Part shown: in pieces, positions 1 to 11,199 of the stretch
How the letters are laid out: the number at the start of each line of letters is the position of its first letter
Numbering within the stretch: position 1 is the stretch's first letter
NCBI GenBank assembly: GCA_009760885.1
Contig: CM019701.1
Span: forward strand, 34,486,697-34,550,696
Origin: Achatina immaculata
Taxonomy: Eukaryota > Mollusca > Gastropoda > Stylommatophora > Achatinidae
Reading direction: 5' to 3'
Length of the DNA: 64,000 bases
Made by a program: the position numbers and the translations under genes
The notes under the pieces: generated by a model
Databases searched by the model: none
What the model was told of the DNA's origin: nothing
Seen by the model: the letters and a program-made list of their open reading frames with translations, nothing else

Positions 1-110
1 CCGTTAGTTTCTTTAGAACTTGGAAATTCAATACCTGCCACCTCGTACAGGTCGACTTCCCTTAGTGGGTCTAGAAAATAAACAATCAAACAGTTATCAA
101 CAAAATATGT

Positions 111-416
111 TACACAGACAGACAGACAGAGCAGGGCAGGACAGACACACACACACAGACAGACAGAGCAGGGCAGGACAGACACACAGACAGACAGGCA
201 GAGCAGGCAGGACAGACACACAGACACAGACAGACAGAGCAGGGCAGGACAGACACACACACACAGACAGACAGAGCAGGGCAGGACAGACACACACACA
301 CAGACAGACAGAGCAGGGCAGGACAGACACACAGACAGACAGACAGAGCAGGCAGGACAGACAGAGCAAGGCAGGACAGACAGGCAGACAGAGACATACA
401 TACATACATACATACA
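111..416. repeat. CAGA-rich minisatellite
   Basis: Tandem units of about 35-45 bases built from CAGACAGACAGAGCAGGGC and GGACAGACACACACA blocks, ending in a short CATA tetranucleotide run. Unit length varies through gain or loss of CA and CAGA steps. The open frames on both strands across it are a by-product of the stop-free repeat and are not genes. Confidence 0.95.
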
Positions 417-429
417 GACAGACAGATAG

Positions 430-2049
430 TAAAAGTCGGATTATCATTCTCTGGGTTCTTTACGACTGTTATAACTATAAAGATTTAGCTGTAAAACCAT
501 ACCATAAGATAATATAACCCTCTAGTCAATACTGAAATGAATCCTAGAACAGACAGCTTACTTTATAATTGATACTGACACACGTTGTTGTGTCTCATAC
601 AGTTCCTTAAATAAAATACAAGAGGGCTCTCAGGGTTTTTGCTTTTGCTTTTTTTCCCTTTTTGTTATTTTCATTATTATATATGGGAACTGATTTAACT
701 AGTGTAGAAATGTCAAGTATTGAATTTGTGGGAGTTTTAGTTTTTAAAAAAAATGAGGTAACATAATCTGATCTATTGGCTGTCCTACGCGGTCCAATCA
801 AAGTCTCTGACTGACTAATCAAATTAATCAAATGTTTTCTCTGGGTCATGTTATCCAATTCGGAGTAATCTCACATAACTACTCCAGCCATGGGAGGGGG
901 TGGGGGTGTGGGGGGAGGTGATATGAAAGTTCATATTTTTAATAAACATTAATTTTTATTATAAGTGTTTATTAATAAGACTATAGTAAAATCTTTACTG
1001 TATAAAACTGCAAACTTGTGCAAAGAATGCAAGTAGCAAGGAAAGAACATTTCAGTTTGATTGTTTATTGTATGCGAGCAAATGCTAGCAGAATATTTTC
1101 ATAACTAACACTGTATTTTTTTAAATTTAACATCAATGATGGTACACTAAATGTCTAAGGTTAATAACGCAATCAAGAAAAAAAAACTGAAGCAGTAACG
1201 ATACGCGCGAAGAAAGGTCACGGCCGCACTCGATGAGATCCATGCGTGCTCTGATCTCCTCTTGTGAACATCTCAGCATGGTACGCGTATTCCGTGGCAC
1301 CGGCGAGAATCAATAATGACGAGCCAGAAATAAACTCACAACCCTTGGTCCCGAGAAGTCGAGTCGCAAGATCCGTTACCTGCGCTTAAAATATGTTGAG
1401 AACCTCTGTGTTAGATTGTGGCTTGTTCTAGTTTTCTTGGATTCATCCCAGTGTAGGTAATTCTGACAGTAAAAGGGCTGTTCAGGAAATATAGGAGAGA
1501 GTTAAGCTCAATTATTGATTATTCACTTGTATGTGTTATACATAACTTTGAATCACATATAGAAATGATTTGCTACTTCGTGGAAGTACATACTGTGGTT
1601 AAAAAAACATCAACGCACTCACTTAGCTCTACTGTGAAGAACAGAAATCGAAGAAGAAGTGAATCATACACGTGGAATGATTCACATCATTCGCACAGGC
1701 AACAGGGAAATCACCCGAGCCGGTGAATATTTTGTCTGTAGGCGAGCTTTATATACAGTGTACCTCACTTTGAAACCCAGTTCTGTAAACTAGTTACTAC
1801 CAGCTTTGGGTCACTGATCGGAAATGTCTAACGAATTTCTATAAAATCCCGCCCTATTCTATCACCGTTTTCATTTCGAGAGTCATATAATGACATGGGC
1901 GACAAGTCAAAAACTTGTTACAAAATACATCGTATTATAACTATAGTTAGATGGAAGTGCACTGGTATGGTGCAGTTGAAGGAAGGAAGGAAAGAAGTGA
2001 AAATGGTATGAAACCACGATAATAAAAACCCAATATTTCCGTACAATCG
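430..2049. other. No gene seen; AT-rich with one GC-rich pocket
   Basis: No convincing coding exon. A G-run lies at about 894-918. A GC-richer pocket at about 1,200-1,410 has a minus-strand open frame of about 55 codons (reading ATRLLGTKGCEFISGSSLL in part, ending in TGA), preceded on that strand by a hAT-like GAGGTTCTCAAC end. The pocket could be a short transposon or an exon and is unresolved. Confidence 0.6.
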
Positions 2050-2212
2050 CCTTTGTCAAGGAGAACAAATTTTGTATGATTAGACCTCGAAAAAATCGTA
2101 GACAAAGCACTTTAGTGAGACGTGAGAGAAAGAAAAATCACAAGAGAATTACCTGGGATTCGAACACGGACTCCGGTAGGACGAGCAGCCGTCTAGCTAC
2201 GAGAGAACAGCT
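2050..2212 (-). mobile_element. tRNA-derived SINE, copy 1 of a small family
   Basis: Read on the minus strand, an A-box-like TAGCTAGACGG is followed about 30 bases on by a B-box-like GTGTTCGAATCCC, the split RNA polymerase III promoter of a tRNA head. Downstream lies a body block containing TCTACGATTTTTTCGAGGTC. The same body block recurs at about 4,511-4,545 without a good head. Head position and the repeated body together support a SINE over a true tRNA gene. Confidence 0.6.
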
Positions 2213-2806
2213 TACTATAGGACAACAGAAAAGACAAAACAAACATATACAAAAAAGCGGAAACAAAATTATCTGCGATCAGCTCTCAGAAAAAAACTGC
2301 ACAGACTGTGGTCGCAGACGGAGGAGTCAGGGAGGCAGCTAAGCGCATGATACGGTCAGCTAGAGAGTATGGCACCAGCGAAAAAGAAAGAAAAAAAAAC
2401 AAGTCAAAGGATGTAAGAGCATAAATGACCTTTAAAAATTATACAGAGAAAGTAGGAATAGTATTTACAAACAGATATGTTAAGACGGCCAGCCAGGAGA
2501 CTGGGGAATAGTAGTTATCTCACAGAAGAGATGAATGGACATAGACATGGGAACTGAACAGGGATAAGAAATCAATTTATTATTTAGCAATTTTGAAGTA
2601 GAGAATATGTCTAGAAAAGTCTACTTGCTGTGTGTGATGCAGGGCATGTTCTACGTGTTGGGATCTTCCTTCATAAAAAGGGATCGAAGCACTAAATGAA
2701 CTTGCCCAAAAGGCAGAGATGATAACTTTCTTTTTATTATCCTGTTTGTAAGGACATTATTTTAACTGTCTGAATTTGTTATCTTCTATTAGTTTTCTTT
2801 TCCCCC
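2213..2806. other. No gene seen
   Basis: AT-rich sequence with A-runs. No domain, exon signature or repeat was recognised. Confidence 0.5.
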
Positions 2807-2894
2807 ACAACTGATCACAAACCTGTATTTCTTGCTAGTCGTCAAAGAAAACAACTGATCACAAACCTGTATTTCTTGCTAGTCGTCAAAGAAA
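2807..2894. repeat. Perfect 44-bp tandem duplication
   Basis: Two identical adjacent 44-base units beginning ACAACTGATCACAAACC. The lack of divergence suggests a recent duplication or ongoing homogenisation. Confidence 0.95.
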
Positions 2895-2922
2895 ACAATT
2901 TCTCTCCTGTTGTTATGGCCAC

Positions 2923-3147
2923 TAGTGAATCAATGCTCACTATGTGAATCAATGCTCTCTATGTGAATCAATGCTCTCTATGTGAATCAATGCTCACTAT
3001 GTGAATCAATGCTCTCTATGTGAATCAATGCTCTCTATGTGAATCAATGCTTTCTATGTGAATCAATGCTCACTATGTGAATCAATGCTCTCTATGTGAA
3101 TCAATGCTCACTATGTGAATCAATGCTCACTATGTAAATCAATGCTC
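2923..3147. repeat. 19-bp minisatellite, about 12 units
   Basis: Units read TGTGAATCAATGCTCTCTA with CTC/CAC variation. There are no unique spacers, so it is not CRISPR-like. A single stray unit, TGTGAATCAATGCTCT, appears about 600 bases away near 3,753. Confidence 0.95.
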
Positions 3148-4479
3148 TGTCATTTTTAAATTTATTTTTAATTTTACTTTTTAGGTTTATTTTAAAGTGT
3201 TTATTTCTTTCTATCACACGCCAGATTTCTCTACACAAAAGATACAGAACACCGCGACTCTCAAGGAATCATTGTCTGTTCTATCTCCTTCACATTCAGC
3301 ACTTGCCATATCCTGTTCACTGCACTTCTGGGTACTTAACTTCCCTATAACAGCACGATAAGTATATTGCTCTCAGACAAATCTTGACTTCTATTTTTGG
3401 CCTAGTTCTCATGATGCACGGTGAAAACCCCACGAGGACTATGATCGTCATTGAGCACACATATACCACATACTTGTCGTCCACTCTCGTCTATATAAAG
3501 ACGCTTGATATATGTATATATACGCTTTATATATATATATATATGTAAATATAAACTCTTCTTGTAAGAGCTGATTATTTTCCTCACTTGCGCTGCCGAC
3601 AAGCTGAGGATGTTTTTAAATGTGGCTACAATGTTTTCTCTGTTTTTCTACCACAGCTCATACAAGTATGTATGTAGACAGATCTAAGATCTCACTGCCA
3701 TCTCTTCCACTTCAGAACAACACTGGTAGTGTTGGTAGGTCTTGTATACCTTTGTGAATCAATGCTCTTAGCTATATTTAAGCAAAGTCTAAATAAAACG
3801 AAGTTTATGGTTAATGGTCTGGGTCATCATCATTGCACTCCAGACATGTCCATAGTTCTCAGATCATTCCTCCCAGTCTATCCATCAATGTCCTGCAGCT
3901 GAAAGTGTGTTAGTTGACGTCTGTACTCCCAGGTCTCTTAGTCTAAGCAACAATGTGGATTTGCTGCTTTCAAAGTCCTCCACTATGCCTTTAGAGAATA
4001 ACATTTTCGAAGTTAACAGAAATATAAGGGCGGAGAAAGAAATGTTAAAGGAATAGACTAACAGAGAAAGAAATGTTAAAGGAATAGACTGACAGAGAAA
4101 GAAATGTTAAAATTGTGCGGAGATTAAGTTAAGGTTTGATACATGAAAACAATAGGGCCCAGTCTGAAAGACTTGACTTCTGGGATAAAAACATCAACGT
4201 CATATCAGAAAGTCATATTTTGGGCAACACTGCTGCGGACAGACAAGGTGGGGGGTGGCTAGTGTTGAGACAGGGGTCTGTAGTGTTGGAGTTGTGTAGT
4301 GTCATTTGATCTGAGATCAAAACTTTCACACCTGTGGCTGGAGTATTCACGTGAGATTATGCTGGCATGGATAACATGACCTAAAGAAGGCATTTGATTG
4401 ATTAGTCGGAGACTCTAAATGGAGCACACTACACCTCGATTATTTTTTTTTATAAATAGGAAACAACGAGGCTTTCGTA
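3148..4479. other. No gene seen; small repeats only
   Basis: Contains a TA-rich run at about 3,520-3,545, a stray unit of the upstream 19-bp repeat near 3,753, and a 2-3 copy repeat of about 32 bases (AGAAAGAAATGTTAAAGGAA) at about 4,030-4,112. No coding exon recognised. Confidence 0.5.
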
Positions 4480-4560
4480 CGGGTAAAGTAAGAGAGCACA
4501 ATTTTGTTGGATTAGACCTCGAAAAAATCGTAGACAGAGCACTTAATAGCCTCTTGTGAC
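4480..4560 (-). mobile_element. SINE body fragment, copy 2
   Basis: Shares about 35 nearly identical bases (GATTAGACCTCGAAAAAATC and onward on the + strand) with 2,079-2,114, where they form the body of a tRNA-headed SINE. No clear tRNA head remains here. Confidence 0.5.
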
Positions 4561-4793
4561 TGACTGGCCGAGTGATAAAATAACCTGATGATTTTATAAG
4601 CATTTTATTAAGTCTTACAGGTGTTATTTGCCGGCAAGTGAATGAATGAGATGAGTGATATATACTGGGCCTCGGAGAGAAATTCTGTAAGCCGGTACAA
4701 AACATCCCTCTCTTCACTTATTTTTTCTTCCACTCCTCCCCTCCCCCCAACACTCCTGGCCCACCCTTATAACAGGGAAAACCATCCAGGCCC

Positions 4794-5305
4794 CGGATTT
4801 ATGCACAGGCTGGGCCCTGAATTTATGCACAGACTGAGCCCCGGAGTAATGCACAGCCTGGGCCCCGGAGCAATGCACAGCCTGGGCCCCGGAGCAATGC
4901 ACAGTCTGGGTCCCGGAGCAATGCACAGCCTGTGTCCCGGAGCAATGCACAGCCTGGGTCCCGGAGCAATGCACAGCCTGGGTCCCGGAGCAATGCACAG
5001 CCTGGGTCCCGGAGCAATGAACAGCCTGGATACCGAAGTAATGCACAGCCTGGATACCGAAGTAATGCACAGCCTGGATACCGAAGTAATGCACAGCCTG
5101 GATACCGAAGTAATGCACAGCCTGGATACCGAAGTAATGAACAGCCTGGATACCGAAGTAATGCACAGCCTGGATACCGAAGTAATGAACAGCCTGGATA
5201 CCGAAGTAATGCACAGCCTGGATACCGAAGTAATGCACAGCCTGGGTCCCAAAGTAATGCACAGCCTGGCCCCCGGAGTAATGCACAGCCTGGCCCCTGG
5301 AATAA
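4794..5305. repeat. 24-bp minisatellite with two unit types
   Basis: About 21 units. The left half is mainly AGCCTGGGTCCCGGAGCAAT-type and the right half AGCCTGGATACCGAAGTAAT-type, with a return to the GGCCCC-type at the right end. Because 24 is divisible by three and the unit lacks stops in several frames, frames of up to 244 codons stay open on both strands (for example repeats of MHSLDTEV). Frames open on both strands argue for repeat artefact, not a repeat protein. Confidence 0.95.
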
Positions 5306-5924
5306 TGCCCCTTCTCAGTGGCCTTGGATACATACATTTCAACAAGAGTAGGAACGATAACTGCTACAAGGAATAACTGTATCAACTAAAAATCCCTATT
5401 AAAAGTGTTACACTCATACGAAAACTTTGCTGCCCACATAGGAAAGCGAAAAGCACTTTTAATATCTCGGCTGGTGCTTAGCCAAATACGGCACACCAAG
5501 CTGGTCATGTCTGACGCAAACACATCGTAATCTGCTAACCCATGGCAAGCAGTTTTAAGTTACTGATATGATAACGTTATACACATGCATACATTCACAA
5601 AGATATTTTTTGCCCGCTTTAGGGGAGTTGCAGGCAAGAAATTTTACTGAGAAAGTGATGGCTTACCTTTATACACTAGTGATACATATAAACATCAGTA
5701 AAAGAGTGATTTGATTGTCATATAACACCTTTTAACTCTGATGCAGTTAAACATCACCCAGCCTGCTGCATGTTTGTCTGTCTCTGTATAAATCTCCTAA
5801 ATCTGTATTTTTATATATTTTCCGCCATTAAAAACGCACCGTTTTAATTATTTATTTATTTTTTACCTATAAGTCGTACTAGATTAACAATACATAAAAC
5901 CGCTGATTTCATATTTCTCATCCA
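5306..5924. other. No gene seen
   Basis: AT-rich flank of the minisatellite. No recognisable exon or element. Confidence 0.5.
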
Positions 5925-6380
5925 TTAACTGATATAATAAACTTTCTCTCTCTTTCTCTCTCTCTGAACCTTAAGTACCCAGGGCACATGGGGCTTCCGC
6001 AAGGGTTTTCCACAAATGCCTGTACTTTGCCTTTTTTCTGCTCTTGCCCAGGTGAGCCCTCTATTGCTCAGCATCCTTTCTGTTGTTCTTCTCCATGTCT
6101 CTTTTGGTCTACCCTTACTTCTGTTCCCCTGTGGTGTCCATCTTAGTGCTATTTTTGGTAGTGAATTGTCAGTCATTCGGAACACATGTCCCAGCCATCG
6201 CCAGCGTCTTTCCTCAATAACTGCTGTGAGTGGCTTCATCTGCATTTCTGCCAACAAGATGTTATTTCTTATCGCGTTTGGCCAAAATATTTTTCTAATT
6301 CTTTGTAAACATTTAGTCTGGAAAGAATTCAGCCTGTTTTCTATGGTTTTGGTGATTTTCCAGCATATAAACTTGTTGCA
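5925..6380 (-). mobile_element. Non-LTR retrotransposon family D, 3' end (RT C-terminus)
   Basis: The minus strand encodes the end of a retrotransposon polyprotein: NSFQTKCLQRIRKIFWPN, then RRWRWLGHVFRM, then GRPKETWRRTTERM. These are the reverse-transcriptase C-terminal region with its WxGHxxRM and GRPK blocks. An open frame of 110 codons starts at 6,257. The copy is heavily 5' truncated, with no polymerase core, and ends in a GA-rich tail. A second copy lies in an archease intron at 59,028-59,330. It is a dead fragment; the clade cannot be fixed from the C-terminus alone. Confidence 0.8.
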
Positions 6381-6504
6381 TTCTTAAACAACACAGAAGC
6401 GGCCCATAAACGATTTTCTACCCCAGGTGTAAAAACAAAAACAAAACACACACACACTCACACTCACTGTCCTGAAGTGGCAGCCATCATTAATACCACG
6501 TGCG

Positions 6505-6800
6505 ACCCCCTAAGGCGTCAGTTCAGGCCTGGCATCGGTGTCTCAAGCTGTCGGCGAGTGCCAGGTGTATGTGCCATTGTCTGAGTTGCTGTCTGGAAAC
6601 TGGTGCGCAGATGTATAAGTAGCACTTGGTGACCCTGAGCTCGGGTTGTTACACGAGGTTGATCATGCCTGGGACGGTCACTCGTGGCACCTGTTGACTG
6701 AAATCGCTGATTCAGCCTCAGTCGAATGGTCACGATGAAGCTGTCTGGGAACATCTCTGGTCGTCATTCCATTGTTTAGCATACGAACAGCTTGCCATCC
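6505..6800 (-). mobile_element. Tc1-like transposase fragment (helix-turn-helix region)
   Basis: The minus-strand frame from 6,754 contains RLRLNQRFQSTGATSDRPRH followed by QPRVTTRAQ and LRTSFQTATQTMAHTPGTRR, matching the DNA-binding half of Tc1-family transposases (typical ..RFQ.TG...DRPR.GRPRVTT..QD). The preceding segment, RMLNNGMTTRDVPRQLH, is in another frame, so the copy is frameshifted. The catalytic DDE half and the inverted terminal repeats were not found. It is a relic with no transposition capacity of its own. Confidence 0.8.
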
Positions 6801-7653
6801 TTCTTGAGACAACAATAAGGGCATGACAAAAACATTAGCAGGCTTTCTTTCGATGGAAACAAATGATGGCCTTTTACTTGCTTAAACTTGCCTAATATGT
6901 GTGCCAAATTTCAAAGTCATGCCACTTTTAATAAGGCCATAAATTAAGAAAAACTTGGTTTGCACGTGCTGAATACAAAATTTAAAGTAAAGATTACATC
7001 GCCAACAAAATGTCATGACAGTAACTGCCACTGTGACACACTTACGGAACTTGACAATCATTCAAGTATATAAACATTTCACGCTTCACAATAGTTCCAT
7101 CAAGCGGTGCGTTTTTAATGGAGGCTAGTACATCTACAAGAGTTTGCCTGTTCAGCACGTTTAATACAGTTCTGCTCGTTCTTTATGTGTTATGTACAGA
7201 AATATTTTAGATCTCACGTGTAAAACAATTTTCGTCTTTTATGCAATCTCTTTAATCATATTTACTTTCATCTTTAATATAGCGCATGCCAAATATTCTT
7301 TACTTGCTACTTGTATTCTTTGCAACAGTTTGCAGTTTTGTAAGGTAAAGATTTTCTGGAATCTTTTGTCACGTTTATTTACATTTTGCAATTCTCCTTA
7401 CTTCAACAGGCTCCTACGAGGCTATTTTATCTTGGAATACGTTAGTTTACCTTTTTTTCCTCCAGTTTACACAAGCCATCTTAATTAATACTGTACTTGA
7501 ATTACGTTAGGCTTCCACAAAATCTAGATAGAAAAATATGTCCCGGGTAGCCGGTACACGAGTCTACATGTTGTCATTGTCGCTGTTAATACTGTTGTTA
7601 CTGACCTTGTAATCGCGAAATTAATCATCGCGAATTTAATCACTGCAAGACTG
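6801..7653. other. No gene seen
   Basis: AT-rich. The 98-codon plus-strand frame at 7,192-7,488 is hydrophobic low-information sequence with no recognisable domain or splice context. Confidence 0.5.
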
Positions 7654-7821
7654 ATGCCACCGTGTAGGATATACGCATCATTTTGGGAAGAAAGTGAGCC
7701 TCCTATGGCGTTTTATAAATTTCAGGAACGACCCAAGACTAGACTTCTAAGAGAGCTCCACCTCCATGGGGAATACTCAAGTTGTCCTGACTTTACTATC
7801 ACAGAAGTTAGATCCGCATGA
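7654..7821 (+). CDS. Small open frame, 55 codons, unknown
   Basis: ATG to TGA, with a mixed, coding-like composition (segments SFWEESEPPMAFYKFQERPK and RLLRELHLHGEYSSC). A second in-frame ATG sits in CTCCTATGG, a fair start context. It resembles nothing recognised, has no neighbouring exon that could be linked to it, and could be chance. A plausible acceptor (TTTATAAATTTCAG) lies inside it, so the downstream part could alternatively be a terminal exon. Confidence 0.2.
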   Translation: MPPCRIYASFWEESEPPMAFYKFQERPKTRLLRELHLHGEYSSCPDFTITEVRSA

Positions 7822-8117
7822 AACATCCCTGAGAAAACCCCTTTCCTAATCATTGCCCTACACACAAATTTCGATCCTGCTTTGTCTCGTTCCCGCCAAG
7901 AGTCGCGGAAAGATCAAGAACGGAGAACTTTATGATAGCAAAAACTGAAATGAGGATAACTTGTTGCATCTGAGCAGCTTGAAAGCAGTGAGTTTTAACT
8001 CAGTTACAACATGTTCCATCCCATACAGCTGGAAATTGTGTCTGGAAAACTAGGAATATCTTAATTCTGAGCAAGCTACAGTGTAACACAGTAGTTACTG
8101 CAGTTGTCAATATGTTA

Positions 8118-8755
8118 ATCTTATATCTTACATCCTTTATCGTGCCGCTAAATGTCACATAGGGCTCGCATCGTAGTTCACCAATTGTTCCTGTTTTCGG
8201 CGAGTTTTTCAACCTCATCGAGGGATTTTATGCCCACTAATTTGGCCTCTCTTAACAATGTCCTCTTCAGAGTTGTTTTCCAGCTTTCGCATGAGGGTGG
8301 ATATTACATTTTAATTGAATAATCTTAGCTTGGTTTTTGTGCTTATAACTTCTGAATGCTATATGTTGTCAAGATTCTTGAAGGTCAGTGCGATTTTTGC
8401 AATTCTAATTCTAACTTCCTTTCTGGTGTCTATATGGATGCCGAGGTATGCAAATGGGTGTACTTCTTTAACGGCTGTTTCTTCTATGTATATTTTTCCT
8501 TCATGATTAATAGGAATTTTCTTTTTTTTTTCATTGTTAATTTCAAGTCCCATTTTGCTAGTCAGTGAAGACAGGGTATCTGTTTTTTCTTGCATCGAAT
8601 CCACATTATCACTGATAAGAGTTATGTCATTTGTAAAATCAAGATCTTCTAGTTGGGTCCCATATGCCCAACCAATGCCCGTTTTACCTGTGCAGTATTT
8701 TTTTCATTATGAAGTCTATGGCAATTCCAAAAAGCAAGGGAGATCAGTACATTAA
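8118..8755 (-). mobile_element. Family A non-LTR retrotransposon, internally deleted copy
   Basis: The minus strand carries the family A 3' end (tail repeats related to TATAAGA, then sequence matching the GRPHETLKRTLL-type C-terminus). It jumps directly to upstream RT sequence: the part joining the ESWKT region to the GRP block is missing compared with 41,066-42,730. The palm remnant (IAIDFIMK, then a DLDF-type stretch) has stops and frameshifts. A pseudogenised, 5' truncated copy. Confidence 0.85.
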
Positions 8756-9299
8756 TACAAAAGGAGTACTCGTACAAACATTGGTCTTAGCCTAATTTGA
8801 AAGCCAGCGAACTAGGAAAATCTTGAAAGTTAAAACATTTTTTTAAAGTTATTATGTCGGTAAATAAACATTTCAGCTTTGATATTCTGAATCAGAGGCG
8901 CAATTTAACAATTTAAAGACGTGCTAGAAACGGACTGCAACATAAGCAGCGTCAGCGATATATACATTTTCAAACTCTGTACCTTCCATCTTAGCTCTTG
9001 AAAGGATGTAGTAGGATGTCTGATATCTTTCTTTCACGCGTTTTCTTACTTACTATGTAAAACTGACATTAAAACTGATGAAGTCAGCACAGTCTTGTCT
9101 TATTTGATACAATGAACATATTATAAACTGCTTACGGACGAGACGTATCACTGTTTGTCTTCTTTCTTCTGTTAATGTAAAATAGGGCACTTTTTTCTGA
9201 ACTCTTCTTCCTATCCCTCCAGCTTCCGCTTCCATTTATTTATTTTGAAAACTTGAATTTTTGAAAAACAAATTAGTACACAAGTTGTTAACAATCACA
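8756..9299. other. No gene seen
   Basis: AT-rich spacer between two retroelement remnants. No exon or repeat recognised. Confidence 0.5.
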
Positions 9300-9475
9300 G
9301 TCAGTCCCTTGAGGAATTTTGCCTCCCTAACAGCTCTACTGTATGCCCCTCGGTTGTAAGCAAGATGCCCTGCTGCTGATGAATACATTCGCAGATGGTC
9401 AACGATGTCTTGCAGCCATCTTCGCCTCGGTCTTCCTCTCTTTCTTTTTCTTATTTTGCTGTTAGAGTTTCTTGA
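9300..9475 (-). mobile_element. Family B (RTE/BovB-like) C-terminal fragment
   Basis: The minus strand encodes KRKRGRPRRRWLQDIVD followed by AAGHLAYNRGAYSRAVREAK, identical in pattern to the C-terminus of the longer B copies at 25,9xx-26,262 and 61,5xx. Only this domain is present. Confidence 0.85.
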
Positions 9476-9539
9476 CATGTTTCCAGAAGGTAGTTTGCCA
9501 TTGGTTTCCTTCCGGGCAGTGACTGTACTAGTCAGTGAT

Positions 9540-9998
9540 CGTAGCCATTGTCCTTAAATTTAAGATCATCTGCCTACCATCATAGAATGGTGACCATAAC
9601 CAACATTATCTGTCGGCTGCTCCCTCATACCATCCACGACCTGCTCCCATAGCTTTACGTCACCCTGATCGGGGGGCTATACGGGTATTCCACTTTGCCC
9701 AAGGGTGTCCCGTAGACTGACGGAGGTAAGGAGGCGTCTTACTTCTCCTTTGATAGGGGATACCCCTACTCCTCTAACCACCACATTCACAGTATTTAAA
9801 ACAATATTAATAAGTTCTCTCCCTTCTACAATGAAGCCAGAACCCAGTTCTGGTCACATGGAACTACACTTGAAGACAAACTTTGGGGCATTGCTAATTC
9901 GTGGCCATCAAAAGGCTGGACAGTTTATCCAGACAATAAATATAGGTGTCCGCGGCTAGAACCATGGAATGACAACGAAGAAGAAGAAGAAGAAGAAG
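9540..9998 (+). mobile_element. Candidate short retroelement with GAA tail
   Basis: A relatively GC-rich block ends in CATGGAATGACAACGAAG followed by a (GAA)n run at about 9,977-9,998. A GAA tail also ends the element at 54,405-55,127, although the bodies are not obviously alike. No coding capacity of its own is evident and the 5' boundary is a guess. It may be a SINE or the 3' UTR of a longer element. Confidence 0.35.
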
Positions 9999-10554
9999 CT
10001 TAGTAAGCATGGACCGGATTTTAATTCTTTTATGCTGATAGCTAATACAGTAATATTTCTCTTTCTCTCTCTCTCTCTCTCTCTCCACCCCACCCCCACA
10101 CCCCCATTTAGCACCAAAGATATGAATTCAAAAGGGCTTGGGAGTTGGAATTGTTCAAGGAGGTTCTCCAAATGTTATCATAACAAACACAATTTTCATT
10201 TGCAGTATTCTCCATCCCCTGCATCCATCGACCGAGGACAGCAAATAGTCTACGCTAATATCGTGTTAAGCAATCAAGCCGCGTGATCGAAAACAGTGTT
10301 GCCAAGAAGTGGTAAGATAAATGATCGATTTTTAAAATCTCCCTTCTACTTATTATATAGCAGGGAGATTCTATGATCACCTGCCAATTTTTGTGAACCT
10401 GTTATTATAACCTTTGCTGTGTCTCTCACTCTCTCGATTCATATTTTTTCTCGGTTGTTCACTCATTTCTGACACATACAGCCCTATTACTGTATCTCTA
10501 CAGCGCTGACTGACCGTTGCCATGATACATCAGTCAAAGAACTGATTCTCATTC

Positions 10555-11190
10555 TCGTTCACCCAAAAATATCTGACTCTTGTTTTCATTCACACATAAA
10601 CATATGATTTCTGTTTTCGTTCAAGCCTAATTACGTGACTCTTATTTTCATTCATATATGTGCGCCTCCTACTCTTCTTTTCGTTCACACAAAACTATTT
10701 CATTCTTATTTTCATTCATACATAATATCTTACTCTTATTTTCAATTATATCCTTCCCGTGCCGTTAAACGTCACATAGGGCTTGCAGGGTAGTTCGCCA
10801 ATTTTTCCTGTTTTCAGCGAGCTTTTCAACCTCATCAAGTGATTTTATGCCTATTAATTTAGCCTCTCTTAACAATGTCCTCTTTAGAGTTTCACGTGGT
10901 CTGCCTCTTTTTCTTCGGCCTGTTGTATTCCACTTGATCGCTTGATAACTAAACTCGCACGTATATAACTGACTCTTATTTTCATTCACATATAAATATC
11001 TGAATCCTACGTTCATTCGCATTTAAATATTATTTTTTTTCATTCAGACATAAATACTCTTATTTTAGTTCACGCATAAGTATATGACTCTTGTTTCCAT
11101 TCTCACATGAAAAATATCTGTCTTCTTTTCATTTACCCATAACAATATGACACTTGTTTTCATGCGCACATAAATATGTGATTCATATAA
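10555..11190. repeat. Degenerate tandem array of about 40-48 bp, split by an insertion
   Basis: Loose repeats of GACTCTTATTTTCATTCACA followed by CATAAATATCT run from 10,555 to about 10,745 and resume from about 10,960 to 11,190. The gap is filled by a family A retrotransposon tail. A (CT)n run lies just upstream at about 10,056-10,085. Confidence 0.8.
10750..10948 (-). mobile_element. Family A 3' tail inserted in a tandem array
   Basis: The minus strand reads the family A C-terminus (TTGRRKRGRPRETLKRTLL, then LREAKLIGIKSLDEVEKLAE and ALCDV) and the conserved end GACGTTTAACGGCACGGGAA. Only about 200 bases remain, so it is extremely 5' truncated. Both flanks are units of the same minisatellite-like array. 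Confidence 0.9.
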
Positions 11191-11199
11191 ACATACTAA

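Noticed and set aside
20..517. 165-codon frame rich in Asp/Arg/Thr/Gln
   Set aside because: Spans the CAGA minisatellite; the opposite strand is open too.
4642..5385. Open frames of 139-244 codons on both strands with 8-residue repeats
   Set aside because: They are produced by a 24-bp stop-free minisatellite. Several frames on both strands are equally open and there is no splice or domain support.
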